DNA of 64,000 nucleotides from Hippophae tibetana. Its lineage: Eukaryota; Streptophyta; Magnoliopsida; Rosales; Elaeagnaceae. The position numbers and the translations under genes were made by a program. The stretch is taken from NCBI GenBank assembly GCA_037013495.1, contig CM072810.1:56840843-56904842 (forward strand), read 5' to 3'. The notes below the pieces were generated by a model. It made no database searches and was not told the origin of the DNA. It worked only from the letters and a program-made list of their open reading frames with translations. How positions within the stretch are numbered: the first letter of the stretch is position 1; the number at the start of each line of letters is the position of its first letter. This document shows, piece after piece, positions 1 through 12,935 of this stretch.

Positions 1-364
1 ACTAAAATTAATAAGGCGTGCAACGAGAAAAAGATTTATTCGATTAGCTTCGATTCTCAAGTAGCAAAGAAAACAAAATAAGGTATTTATGGAATAGATA
101 GATGATTTAAATGCTAGAAATTTATTTGGATAGAATACACTACTTATATATTTAGTTTGTCCCAAATTGTGACGATTGCAATCAAATTTATTAACTTTTT
201 ATCAAAAATATATTTTACATGTAAATCATAGATTATGTAACAAATAATTATTAATTAAAATAACAATTATAATAATATCATAATTTATAATAAAGGAACA
301 AATTATAATAAATCACCTAATTGCAAAAATTTATTTATAAAAAAGTATCAATTAATATTTTTTA

Positions 365-403
365 AATAATAATAATAATTTTATAATAATTTTTATTATT
401 ATT
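365..403 (+). repeat. TAA/TTA inverted repeat in the AT-rich part of the A monomer
   Basis: Arms 365-375 (AATAATAATAA) and 393-403 (its reverse complement) flank a 17-base AT loop. The element recurs at the same place in each A monomer with triplet-number changes, as expected for a microsatellite-like palindrome. Confidence 0.65.
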
Positions 404-450
404 AAACTAAAAATATAAAAATTATTTAACTTATATATATATAATTAAGG

Positions 451-579
451 TAGAGTGGTAGACCACCACGTAAATATGGTGGATAGTCCGATCCCGATTA
501 AAGATATAGTTCTATTCTTGTATGAATTAAGTTAAAATTGAGTATATTATTCTAATTTAAATAACAATATATAGTTTTT
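451..579 (+). promoter_or_regulatory. Possible RNA polymerase III internal promoter-like motifs (A box/B box) in the A monomer
   Basis: TAGAGTGGTAGA (451-462) resembles the tRNA A box and D arm. GTCCGATCCC (486-495) matches about 7 of 11 positions of the B-box consensus GGTTCGANTCC when aligned from the preceding A. Their spacing (about 35 bp) is in the tRNA/SINE range, and a T5 run lies at 575-579. No full tRNA cloverleaf can be drawn. This is a weak resemblance that short motifs could give by chance. Confidence 0.15.
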
Positions 580-614
580 AAGAATAAAGACATCAAGATT
601 TGGCAAAAGTTTTG

Positions 615-648
615 GTTAAACTCTAAAAGAGTCCACGAAGTGGTTAAC
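615..648 (+). other. Perfect three-way-junction (cruciform-capable) motif in the A monomer
   Basis: Three stems use every base outside two tiny loops. Outer arms GTTAA (615-619) and TTAAC (644-648) enclose ACTCT/AGAGT (620-632, loop AAA) and CCAC/GTGG (633-643, loop GAA), with no unpaired bases between stems. It recurs in every A monomer, for example at 23198-23231. Variants include ATTCT for ACTCT, which gives a U-G wobble in a plus-strand RNA, and occasional mismatches in the CCAC/GTGG arm (A2, A4). The pairing is read directly from sequence. Whether it folds as DNA or RNA is unknown. Confidence 0.7.
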
Positions 649-721
649 TAACAACACCCAATAATACAAAGTATAGTAAAAACCGTAAACAATAATATCT
701 GATAAATAGACAAATTTAAAG

Positions 722-1400
722 AGCATGTATTATACATTAAATAGAAAACATGTAAATAATGGTTAAGTTTTTAATTAAAGTATAAGCATGTATGATGCAC
801 ACATTGAATTCCAATTTTGCTCGAACAATAAAAGATCATGCACAATTAACGTTACAATTGAATAAACTTAAATAGAACTCTTGCTACGTGGAAAACAATA
901 ATTATAATTAAATAATTATTATAACTTCTATTAGTACATAATAAATATATGAATATATATAACCAATAATATGTAAGTCGATAAAAATAAATATTTTAAA
1001 AATAATCAATATAATAAATAAATATGTGAATATAAATAACTAAGAATAAGTAATAACTATATAATAAGTAAGTAGATAAAACAATTATTATATATATTAT
1101 TAAAATATAATAAATATGTAAGTAAAAATAACTAATAATAAGTACTTATTACTAAAATTACTAAGGGGTGCAACGATAAAAAGATTTATTTGATTTGCTT
1201 CAATTCTAAAGTAGCAAAGAAAACAAAATAAGGTATTTAACAAAAAGAGAGATGATTTGAATGCTAGAAATTTATTTGGATAGAATACACTACTTATATA
1301 TTTAGTTTGTCGCAAATTGTGACGATAGCAATCAAATTTATTAACTTTTTATCAACAATATATTTTACATGTAAATCATAGATTATGTAATAAATAATTA
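722..1400 (+). repeat. Core block shared by families A and B (A version)
   Basis: This part of monomer A1 aligns by eye with 25251-25710 of family B in the same order and orientation. Landmarks are TTATACATTAAATAGAAAA, GATGCACACATTGAAT, CTCGAACAATAAAAGAT, AAATATATGAATATATATAA, AAGTGGATAAAA, a CAAGTAGCAAAGAAAACA-type motif, and TGTAAATCATA. The A version is about 220 bp longer; the extra length is mainly AT-rich sequence between the AAGTGGATAAAA and CAAGTAGC landmarks and around the recurrent short minus-strand open frame. Every A monomer has this block, five of them with an internal 80-bp deletion. Confidence 0.85.
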
Positions 1401-1602
1401 TTAATTAAAATAACAATTATAATAATATCATAATTTATAATAAACGAACAAATTATAATAAATAACCTAATTGCACAAATTTAATTATAAAAAAGTATCA
1501 ATTTATTTTTTTAAATAATAATAATAATATTATAATAATTTTTATTATTATTAAACAAAAAATATAAAAATTATTTAAATTATATATATATAATTAAGGT
1601 AG

Positions 1603-1616
1603 GGTGGTAGACCACC
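1603..1616 (+). other. Short hairpin opening the A-specific block
   Basis: GGTGG-TAGA-CCACC is a perfect 5-bp stem with a 4-base loop in monomer A2 (also A4 and A19). In most other monomers the first G of the stem is A, leaving a 4-bp GTGG/CCAC stem. It is one of the few GC-rich spots in the unit. Confidence 0.6.
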
Positions 1617-4449
1617 ACGTAAATATGGTGGATAGTCCGATCCCGATTAAAGATATAGTTCTATTCTTGTATGAATTAAGTTAAAATTGAGTATATTATT
1701 CTAATTTAAATAACAATATATAGTTTTTAAGAATAAAGATATCAAGATTTGGCAAAAGTTTTGGTTAAATTCTAAAAGAGTCTACGAAGTTGTTAACTAA
1801 CAACACCCAATAATACAAAGTATAGTAAATACCGTAAACAATAATATCAGATAAATAAACAAATTTTAATAGCATATATTATACATTAAATAGAAAACAT
1901 GTAAATAATGGTTAAGCTTTTAATTAAAGTATAAGCATGTATGATGCACACATTGAATTCAAATTTTGCTCGAAGAATAAAAGATCATGCACAATTAACG
2001 TTAGAATTGGATAAACTTAAATAGAACTCTTGTTACGTGGAAAAAAATAATTATAATTAAATAATTATTATAACTTCTATTACTATATAATAAATATATG
2101 AATATATATAACCAATTATATCTAAGTGGATAAAAATAAATATTTTAAAAATAATCAATATAATAAATAAATATGTGAATATAAATAACTAAGAATAAGT
2201 AATAACTATATAATAAATAAGTAGATAAAACAATTATTATATATATTATTAAAATATAATAAATATGTAAGTAAAAATAACTAATAATAAGTACTTATTA
2301 CTAAAATTAATAAGGGGTGGAACAATAAAAAGATTTATTTGAATTGCTTCGATTCTCAAGTAGCAAAGAAAACAAAATAAGGTATTTACAGAATAGATAG
2401 ATGATTTAAATGCTAGAAATTTATTTGGATAGAATACACTACTTATATATTTAGTTTGTCGCAAATTGTGACGATAGCAATCAAATTTATTAACTTTTTA
2501 TCAAAAAAATATATTTTATATGTAAATCATAGATTATGTAACAAATAATTATTAATTAAAATAACAATTATAATAATATCATAATTTATAATAAATGAAC
2601 AAATTATAATAAATCACCTAATTGCACAAATTTAATTATAAAAAAGTATCAATTAATATTTTTAAAATAATAATAATAATATTATAATAATTTTTATTAT
2701 TATTAAAGTAAAAATATAAAAATTATTTAAATTATATATATATATATAATTAAGGTAGAGTGGTAGACCACCACGTAAATATGGTTGATATGCCGATCCC
2801 GATTAAAGATATAGTTCCATACTTGTATGAATTAAGGTGAAATTGAGTATATTATTCTAATTTAAATAACAATATATAGTTTTCAAGAATAAAGACATCA
2901 AGATTTGGCAAAAGTTTTGGTTAAACTCTAAAAGAGTCCACGAAGTGGTTAACTAACAACACCCAATAATACAAAGTATAGTAAAAACCGTAAACAATAA
3001 TATGTGATAAATAGACAAATTTAAACAGCATGTATTATACATTAAATAGAAAACATGTAAATAATGGTTAAGCTTTTAATTAAAGTATAAGCATGTATGA
3101 TGCACACATTGAATTCAAATTTTGCTCGAATAATAAAAGATCATGCACAATTAACGTTACAATTGGATAAACTTAAATAGAACTCTTGCTACGTGTAAAA
3201 AAATAATTATAATTAAATAATTATTATAACTTCTATTACTATATAATAAATATATGAATATATATAACCAATAATATGTAAATGGATAAATATAAATATT
3301 TTAAAAATAATTAATATAATAAATAAATATGTGAATATAAATAACTAAGAATAAGTAATAACTATATAATAAATAAGTAGATAAAACAATTATTATATAT
3401 ATTCTTAAAATATAATAAATATGTAAGTAAAAATAACTAATAATAAGTACTTATTACTAAAATTAATAAGTGGTGCAACGATAAAAAGATTTATTTGATT
3501 TGCTTCGATTCTCAAGTAGCAAAGAAAACAAAATAAGGTATTAACCGAAGGGAGAGATGATTTAATTGCTAGATATTTATTTGGATAGAATACACTACTT
3601 ATATATTTAGTTTGTCGCAAAGTGTGAAGAAAATAATCAAATTTATTAACTTTTTATCAACAATATATTTTACATGTAAATCATAGATTATGTAATAAAT
3701 AATTATTAATTAAAATAACAATTATAATAATATCATAATTTATAATAAACGAACAAATTATAATAAATAACCTAATTGCACAAATTTAATTATAAAAAAG
3801 TATCCATTTATTTTTTTTAAATAATAATAATAATATTATAATAATTTTTATTATTATTAAACTAAAAATATAAAAATTATTTAAATTATATATATATAAT
3901 TAAGGTAGGGTGGTAGACCACCACGTAAATATGGTGGATAGTCCGATCCCGATTAAAGATATAGTTCTATTCTTGTATGAATTAAGTTAAAATTGAGTAT
4001 ATTATTCTAATTTAAGTAACAATATATAGTTTTTAAGAATAAAGACATCAAGATTTGGCATAAGTTTTGGTTAAACTCTAAAAGAGTCCACGAAGTCGTT
4101 AACTAACAACACCCAATAATACAAAGTATAGTAAAAACCGTAAACAATAATATCTGACAAATAGACAAATTTAAACAGCATGTATTATACATTAAATAGA
4201 AAACATGTAAATAATGGTTAAGTTTTTAATTAAAGTATAAGCATGTATGATGCACACATTGAATTCAAATTTTGCTCGAACAATAAAAGATCATGCACAA
4301 TTATCGTTACAATTGAATAAACTTAAATAGAACTCTTGCTACATGGAAAAAAATAATTATAATTAAATAATTATTATAACTTCTATTAGTATATAATAAA
4401 TATATGAATATATATAACCAATAATATGTGAGTGGATAAAAATAAATAT

Positions 4450-5425
4450 TTTAAAAATAATTAATATAATAAATAAATATGTGAATATAAATAACTAAGA
4501 ATAAGTAATAACTATATAATAAATAAGTAGATAAAACAATTATTATATATATTCTTAAAATATAATAAATATGTAAGTAAAAATAACTAATAATAAGTAC
4601 TTATTACTAAAATGAATAAGTGGTGCAACGATAAAAAGATTTATTTGATTTGCTTCGATTCTCAAGTAGCAAAGAAAACAAAATAATGTATTAACCGAAG
4701 AGAGAGATGATTTAATTGCTAGATATTTATTTGGATAGAATACACTACTTATATATTTAGTTTGTCGCAAAGTATGAAGAAAATAATCAAATTTATTAAC
4801 TTTTCATCAAAAATATATTTTACATGTAAATCATAGATTATGTAACAAATAATTATTAATTAAAATAACAATTATAATAATATCATAATTTATAATAAAT
4901 GAACAAATTATAATAAATCACCTAATTGCACAAATTTAATTATAAAAAAGTATCAATTAATGTTTTTTAAATAATAATAATAATATTATAATAATTTTTA
5001 TTATTATTAAACTAAAACTTTAAAAATTATTTAAATAATATATATATAATTAAGGTATGGTGGTAGACCACCACGTAAATATGGTTGATAGTCCGATCCC
5101 GATTAAAGATATAGTTCTATTCTTGTATGAATAAAGGTGAAATTGAGTATATTATTCTAATTTAAATAACAATATATAGTTTTTAAGAATAAAGATATCA
5201 AGATTTTGCAAAAGTTTTGGTTAAATTCTAAAAGAGTCCACGAAGTGGTTAACTAACAACACCCAATAATACAAAGTATAGTAAATACCGTAAACAATAA
5301 TATCAGATAAATAAACAAATTTTAATAGCATATATTAAACATTAAATAGAAAACATGTAAATAATGGTTAAGCTTTTAATTAAAGTATAAGCATGTATGA
5401 TGCACACATTGAATTCAAATTTTGC
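4450..5425 (+). repeat. Segment nearly identical to 13482-14457 (offset 9032 bp)
   Basis: Both segments share variants that are rare elsewhere in the array: ATAATGTATTAACC in place of ATAAGGTATT, ACTAAAACTTTAAAAATT in the AT-rich zone, the GGTATGGTGG unit start (5054 and 14086), and GAATAAAGGTG. Ends are approximate, placed where other variants stop agreeing. Confidence 0.75.
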
Positions 5426-8400
5426 TCGAACAATAAAAGATCATGCACAATAAACGTTACAATTGGATAAACTTAAATAGAACTCTTTCTACGTGGAAAA
5501 AAATAATTATAATTAAATAATTATTATAACTTCTATTACTATATAATAAATATATGAATATATATAACCAATAATATGTAAGTGGATAAATATAAATATT
5601 TTAAAAATAATTAATATAATAAATAAATATGTGAATATAAATAACTAAGCATAAGTAATAACTATATAATAAATAAGTAGATAAAACAATTATTATATAT
5701 ATTATTAAAATATAATAAATATGTAAATATAAGTAACTAATAATAAGTTCTTATTACTAAAATTAATAAGGGGTGGAACAATAAAAAGATTTATTTGTTT
5801 TGCTTCGTTTCCCAAGTAGCAAAGAGAACAAAATAAGGTATTAACCGAAGATAGAGATGATTTAATTGCTAGATATTTATTTGAATAGAATACACTACTT
5901 ATATATTTAGTTTTTTGCAAAGTGTGAAGAAAACAATTAAATTTATTAACTTTTCATCAAAAATATATTTTACATGTAAATCATAGATTATGTAATAAAT
6001 AATTATTAATTAAAATAACAATTATAAAAATATCATAATTTATAATAAACAAACAAATTATAATAAATCACCTAATTGCACAAATTTATTTATAAAAAAG
6101 TATCAATTAATTTTTTTTAAATAATAATAATAATATAATAATTTTTATTATTATTAAACTAAAAATATAAAAATTATTTAACTTATATATATCTAATTAA
6201 GGTAGAGTGGTAGACCACCACGTAAATATGGTTGATAGTCCGATCCCGATTAAAGATATAGTTCTATACTTGTATGAATTAAGGTGAAATTGAGTATATT
6301 ATTCTAATTTAAATAACAATATATAGTTTTTAAGAATAAAGATATCAAGATTTGACAAAAGTTTTGGTTAAATTCTAAAAGAATCCACGAAGTGGTTAAC
6401 TAACAACACCCAATAATACAAAGTATAGTAAATACCGTAAACAATAATATCAGATAAATAAACAAATTTTAATAGCATATATTATACATTAAATAGAAAA
6501 TATGTAAATAATGGTTAAGCTTTTAATTAAAGTATAAGCATGTATGATGCACACATTGAATTTAAATTTTGCTCGAACAATAAAAGATCATGCACAATTA
6601 ACGTTACAATTGGATAAACTTAAATAGAACTCTTGTTTCGTGGAAAAAAATAATTATAATTAAATAATTATTATAACTTCTATTAGTATATAATAAATAT
6701 ATGAATATATGTAACCAATAATATGTAAGTGGATAAAAATAAATATTTTAAAAATAATTAATATAATAAATAAATATGTGAATATAAATAACTAAGAATA
6801 AGTAATAACTATATAATAAATAAGTAGATAAAACAATTATAATATATATTATTAAAATATAGTAAATATGTAAATTTAAATAACTAATAATAAGTACTTA
6901 TTACTAAAATTAATAAGGGGTGGAATAATAAAAAGATTTATTTGATTTGCTTCGATTCTCAAGTAGCAAAGAAAACAAAATAAGGTATTCACCGAAGAGA
7001 GAGATGATTTAATTGCTAGAAATTTATTTGGATAGAATACACTACTTATATATTTAGTTTGTCGCAAAGTGTGAAGAAAACAATCAAATTTATTAAGTTT
7101 TCATCAAAAATATATTTTACATGTAAATCATATATTATGTAATAAATAATTATTAATTAAAATAACAATTATAATAATATCATAATTTATAATAAACGAA
7201 AAAATTATAATAAATCACCTAATTGCACAAATTTATTTATAAAAAAGTATCAATTAATTTTTTTTAAATAATAATAATAATATTATAATAGTTTTTATTA
7301 TTATTAAACTAAAAATATAAAAATTATTTAACTTATATATATATAATTAAGGTAGAGTGGTAGACCACCACGTAAATATGGTTGATAGTCCGATCCCGAT
7401 TAAAGATATAGTTCTATTCTTGTATGAATTAAGGTGAAATTGAGTATATTATTCTAATTTAAATAACAATATAAAGTTTTTAAGAATAAAGATATCAAGA
7501 TTTGGCAAAAGTTTTGGTTAAATTCTAAAAGAGTCTACGAAGTGGTTAACTAACAACACCCAATAATACAAAGTATAGTAAATACCGTAAACAATAATAT
7601 CAGATAAATAAACAAATTTTAATAGCATATATTATACATTAAATAGAAAACATGTAAATAATGGTTAAGCTTTTAATTAAAGTATAAGCATGTATGATGC
7701 ACACATTGAATTCAAATTTTGCTCGAAGAATAAAAGATCATGCACAATTAACGTTAGAATTGGATAAACTTAAATAGAACTCTTGTTACGTGGAAAAAAA
7801 ATAATTATAATTAAATAATTATTATAACTTCTATTACTATATAATAAATATATGAATATATATAACCAATAATATGTAAGTAGATAAATATAAATATTTT
7901 AAAAATAATTGATATAATAAATAAATATGTGAATATAAATAACTAAGAATAAGTAATAACTATATAATAAATAAGTAGATAAAACAATTATTATATATAT
8001 TCTTAAAATATAATAAATAAGTAAGTAAAAATAACTAATAATAAGTACTTATTACTAAAATTAATAAGGGGTGCAACGATAAAAAGATTTATTTGATTTG
8101 CTTCGATTCTCAAGTAGCAAAGAAAACAAAATAAGGTATTTACGGAAAAGATAGATGATTTAATTGCTAGATATTTATTTGGATAGAATACACTATTTGT
8201 ATATTTAGTTTGTCGCAAAGTGTGAAGAAAACAATCAAATTTATTAACTTTTCATCAAAAATATATTTTACATGTAAATCATAGATTATGTAATAAATAA
8301 TTATTAATTAAAATAAGAATTATAAAAATATCATAATTTATAATAAACGAACAAATTATAATAAATCACCTAATTGCATATATTTATTTATAACAAAGTA

Positions 8401-10798
8401 TCAATTAATTGTTTTTAAATAATAATAATAATATTATAATAATTTTATTATTATTAAACTAAAAATATAAAAATTATTTAACTTATATATATATATAATT
8501 AAGGTAGAGTGGTAGACCACCACGTAAATATGGTTGATAGTCCGATCCCGATTAAAGATATTGTTCTTTTCTTGTATGAATTAAGGTGAAATTAAGTATA
8601 TTATTCTAATTTAAATAACAATATATAGTTTTTAAGGATAAAGACATCAATATTTGGCAAAAGTTTTTGTTAAACTCTAAAAGAGTCCACGAAGTGGTTA
8701 ACTAACAACACCCAATAATACAAAGTATAGTAAACACCGTAAACAATAACATCAGATAAATAGACAAATTTTAACAGCATCTATTATACATTAAATAGAA
8801 AACATGTAAATAATGGTTAAGCTTTTAATTAAAGTCTAAGCATTTATGATGCACACATTGAATTTAAATTTTGCTCGAACAATAAAAGATCATGCACAAT
8901 TAACGTTACAATTGGATAAACTTAAATAGAACTCTTGATACGTGGACAAAAATAATAATAAATAAATAATTATTATAACTTGTATTAGTATATAATAAAT
9001 ATATGAATATATATAACTAAGAATATGTAAGTGGATAAAAATAAATATTTTAAAAATAATTAATATAATAAATAAATATGTGAATATAAATAACTAAGAA
9101 TAAGTAATAACTATATAATAAATAAGTAGATAAAACAATTATAATATATATTATTAAAATATAGTAAATATGTAAATTTAAATAACTAATAATAAGTACT
9201 TATTACTAAAATTAATAAGGAGTGGAACAATAAAAAGATTTATTTGATTTGCTTCGATTCTCAAGTAGCAAAGAAAACAAAATAATGTATTCACCGAATA
9301 GAGAGATGATTTAATTGCTAGATATTTATTTGGATAGAATACACTATTTATATATTTAGTTTGTCGCAAAGTGTGAAGAAAACAATCAAATTTATTAAGT
9401 TTTCATCAAAAATATATTTTACATGTAAATCATAGATTATAATAAATAATTATTAATTAAAATAAGAGTTATAAAAATATCATAATTTGTAATAAACGAA
9501 CAAATTATAATAAATAACCTAATTGCACAAATTTATTTATAAAAAAGTATCAATTAATTTTTTTTAAATAATAATAATATTATAATAATTTTTATTATTA
9601 TTAAACTAAAAATATAAAAATTATTTAACTTATATATATATAATTAAGGTAGAGTGGTAGGCCACCACGTAAATATGGTTGATAGTCCGATCCCGATTAA
9701 AGATATAGTTCTATTCTTGTATGAATTAAGGTGAAATTAAGTATATTATTCTAATTTAAATAACAATATATAGTTTTTAAGAATAAAGACATCAATATTT
9801 GGCAAAAGTTTTGGTTAAACTCTAAAAGAGTCCACGAAGTGGTTAACTAACAACACCCAAGAATACAAAGTATAGTAAACACCGTAAACAATAACATCAG
9901 ATAAATAGACAAATTTTAATAGCATCTATTATACATTAAATAGAAAACATGTAAATAATGGTTAAGCTTTTAATTAAAGTCTAAGCATTTATGATGCACA
10001 CAATGAATTCAAATTTTTCTCGAACAATAAAAGATCATGCACAATTAACGTTACAATTGGATAAACTTAAATAGAACTCTTGCTACGTGGAAAAAAATAA
10101 TTATAATTAAATAATTATTATAACTTCTATTACTATATAATAAATATATGAATATATAACACATAATAATATGTAAGTGGATAAAAATAAATATTTTAAA
10201 AATAATTAATATAATAAATAAATATGTGAATATAAATAACTAAGAATAAGTAATAACTATATAATAAATAAGTAGATAAAAGAATTATTATATATATTAT
10301 TAAAATATAATAAATATGTAAATTTAAATAACTAATAATAAGTACTTATAACTAAAATTAATAAGGGGTGGAACAATAAAAAGATTTATTTGATTTGCTT
10401 CGATTCTCAAGTAGCAAAGAAAACAAAATAAGGTATTCACCGAAGAGAGAGATGATTTAATTGCTAGATATTTATTTGGATAGAATACACTATTTATATA
10501 TTTAGTTTGTCGCAAAGTGTGAAGAAAACAATCAAATTTATTAACTTTTCATCAAAAATATATTTTACATGTAAATCATATATTATGTAATAAATAATTA
10601 TTAATTAAAATAAGAATTATAAAAATATCATAATTTGTAATAAACGAACAAATTATAATAAAACACCTAATTGCACAAATTTATTTATAAAAAAGTATCA
10701 ATTAATTTTTTTTAAATAATAATAATAATATTATAATAATTTTTATTATTATTAAACTAAAAATATAAAAATTATTTAACTTATATATATATAATTAA

Positions 10799-11868
10799 GG
10801 TAGAGTCGTAGACCACCACGTAAATATGGTTGATAGTCCGATTCCGATTAAAGATATAGTTCTATTCTTGTACGAATTAAGGTGAAATTAAGTATATTAT
10901 TTTAATTTAAATAACAATATATAGTTTTTAAGAATAAAGACATCAAGATTTGGCAAAAGTTTTGGTTAAACTCTAAAAGAGTCCACGAAGTGGTTAACTA
11001 ACAACACCCAATAATACAAAGTATAGTAAATACCGTAAACAATAATATCAGATAAATAAACAAATTTTAATAGCATATATTATACATTAAATAGAAAACA
11101 TGTAAATAATGGTTAAGCTTTTAATTAAAGTATAAGCATGTATGATGCACACATTGAATTCAAATTTTGCTCGAACAATAAAAGATAATGCACAATTAAC
11201 GTTACAATTGGATAAACTTAAATAGAACTCTTGATACGTGGACAAAAATAATAATAAATAAATAATTATTATAACTTGTATTAGTATATAATAAATATAT
11301 GAATATATATAACTAAGAATATGTAAGTGGATAAAAATAAATATTTTAAAAATAATTAATATAATAAATAAATATGTGAATATAAATAACTAAGAATAAG
11401 TAATAACTATATAATAAATAAATAGATAAAATAAGTATTATATATATTATTAAAATATAATAAATATGTAAATTTAAATAACTAATAATAAGTACTTATA
11501 AGGTATTCACCGAAGAGAGAGATTATTTATTTGCTAGATATATATTTGGATAGAATACACTACTTATATATTTAGTTTGTCGCAAATTGTGACGATAGCA
11601 ATCAAATTTATTAACTTTTCATCAAAAATATATTTTACATGTAAATCATAGATTATGTAACAAATAATTATTAATTAAAATAACAATTATAATAATATCA
11701 TAATTTATAATAAATGAACAAATTATAATAAATTACCTAATTGCACAAATTTATTTATAAAAAAGTATCAATTAATTTTTTTTAAATAATAATAATAATA
11801 TTATAATTGTTTTTATTATTATTAAACTAAAAATATAAAAATTATTTAACTTATATATATATAATTAA
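10799..11868 (+). repeat. Shortened A monomer A10 (1070 bp)
   Basis: The unit lacks 80 bp between AGTACTTA and TAAGGTATT (junction at about 11498-11500). This removes the sequence that in full-length units runs from TACTAAAATTAATAAGG to the CAAGTAGCAAAG stretch. The short minus-strand open frame present in full-length units is lost with it. Confidence 0.85.
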
Positions 11869-12935
11869 GGTAGAGTGGTAGACCACCACGTAAATATGGT
11901 TGATAGTCCGATTCCGATTAAAGATATAGTTCTATTCTTGTACGAATTAAGGTGAAATTAAGTATATTATTCTAATTTAAATAACAATATATAGTTTTTA
12001 AGAAAAAAGATATCAAGATTTGGCAAAAGTTTTGGTTAAATTCTAAAATAGTCCACGAAGTGGTTAACTAACAACACCCAATAATACAAAGTATAGTAAA
12101 TACCGTAAACAATAATATCAGATAAATAAACAAATTTTAATAGCATATATTATACCTTAAATAGAAAACATGTAAATAATGGTTAAGCTTTTAATTAAAG
12201 TATAAGCATGTATGATGCACACATTGAATTCAAATTTTGCTCGAACAATAAAAGATAATGCACAATTAACGTTACAATTGGATAAACTTAAATAGAACTC
12301 TTGATACGTGGACAAAAATAATAATAAATAAATAATTATTATAACTTCTATTAGTATATAATAAATATATGAATATATATAACTAAGAATATGTAAGTAG
12401 ATAAAAATAAATATTTTAAAAATAATTAATATAATAAATAAATATGTGAATATAAATAACTAAGAATAAGTAATAACTATATAATAAATAAATAGATAAA
12501 ATAATTATTATATATATTATTAAAATATAATAAATATGTAAATTTAAATAACTAATAATAAGTACTTATAAGGTATTCACCGAAGAGAGAGATTATTTAA
12601 TTGCTAGATATATATTTGGATAGAATACACTACTTATATATTTGGTTTGTCGCAAATTGTAACGATAGCAATCAAATTTATTAACTTTTCATCAAAAATA
12701 TATTTTACATGTAAATCATAGATTATGTAACAAATAATTATTAATTAAAATAACAATTATAATAATATCATAATTTATAATAAATGAACAAATTATAATA
12801 ACTAACCTAATTGCACAAATTTAATTATATAAAAGTATCATTTATTTTTTTTAAATAATAAAAATAATATTATAATAATTTTTATTATTATTAAACCAAA
12901 ATTATAAAAATTATTTAAATTATATATATAATTAA
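11869..12935 (+). repeat. Shortened A monomer A11 (1067 bp)
   Basis: It has the same deletion junction as A10, at about 12568-12570, and also carries CTAAAATAG in the hairpin region, which weakens the ACTCT/AGAGT stem. Confidence 0.85.

Larger units (their letters stand above)
449..1597 (+). repeat. Representative full-length A monomer (A1, 1149 bp)
   Basis: The unit has three zones. Positions 449-721 are the A-specific block, the least AT-rich part, with a hairpin (GTGG-TAGA-CCAC), tRNA-promoter-like motifs and a three-way-junction motif. Positions 722-1400 are the core shared with family B. Positions 1401-1597 are extremely AT-rich, with a TAA/TTA inverted repeat and a variable (TA)n tract just before the next unit. 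Most monomer length variation among full-length copies seems to come from that (TA)n tract and nearby A/T runs, for example the 1156-bp unit at 1598-2753. I see no gene. Confidence 0.9.

Noticed and set aside
449..1597. Hammerhead-type or other known self-cleaving ribozyme in the A hairpin block
   Set aside because: The hammerhead core CUGAUGA...GAAA is not present near the stems, and the three-way junction has no unpaired catalytic core.
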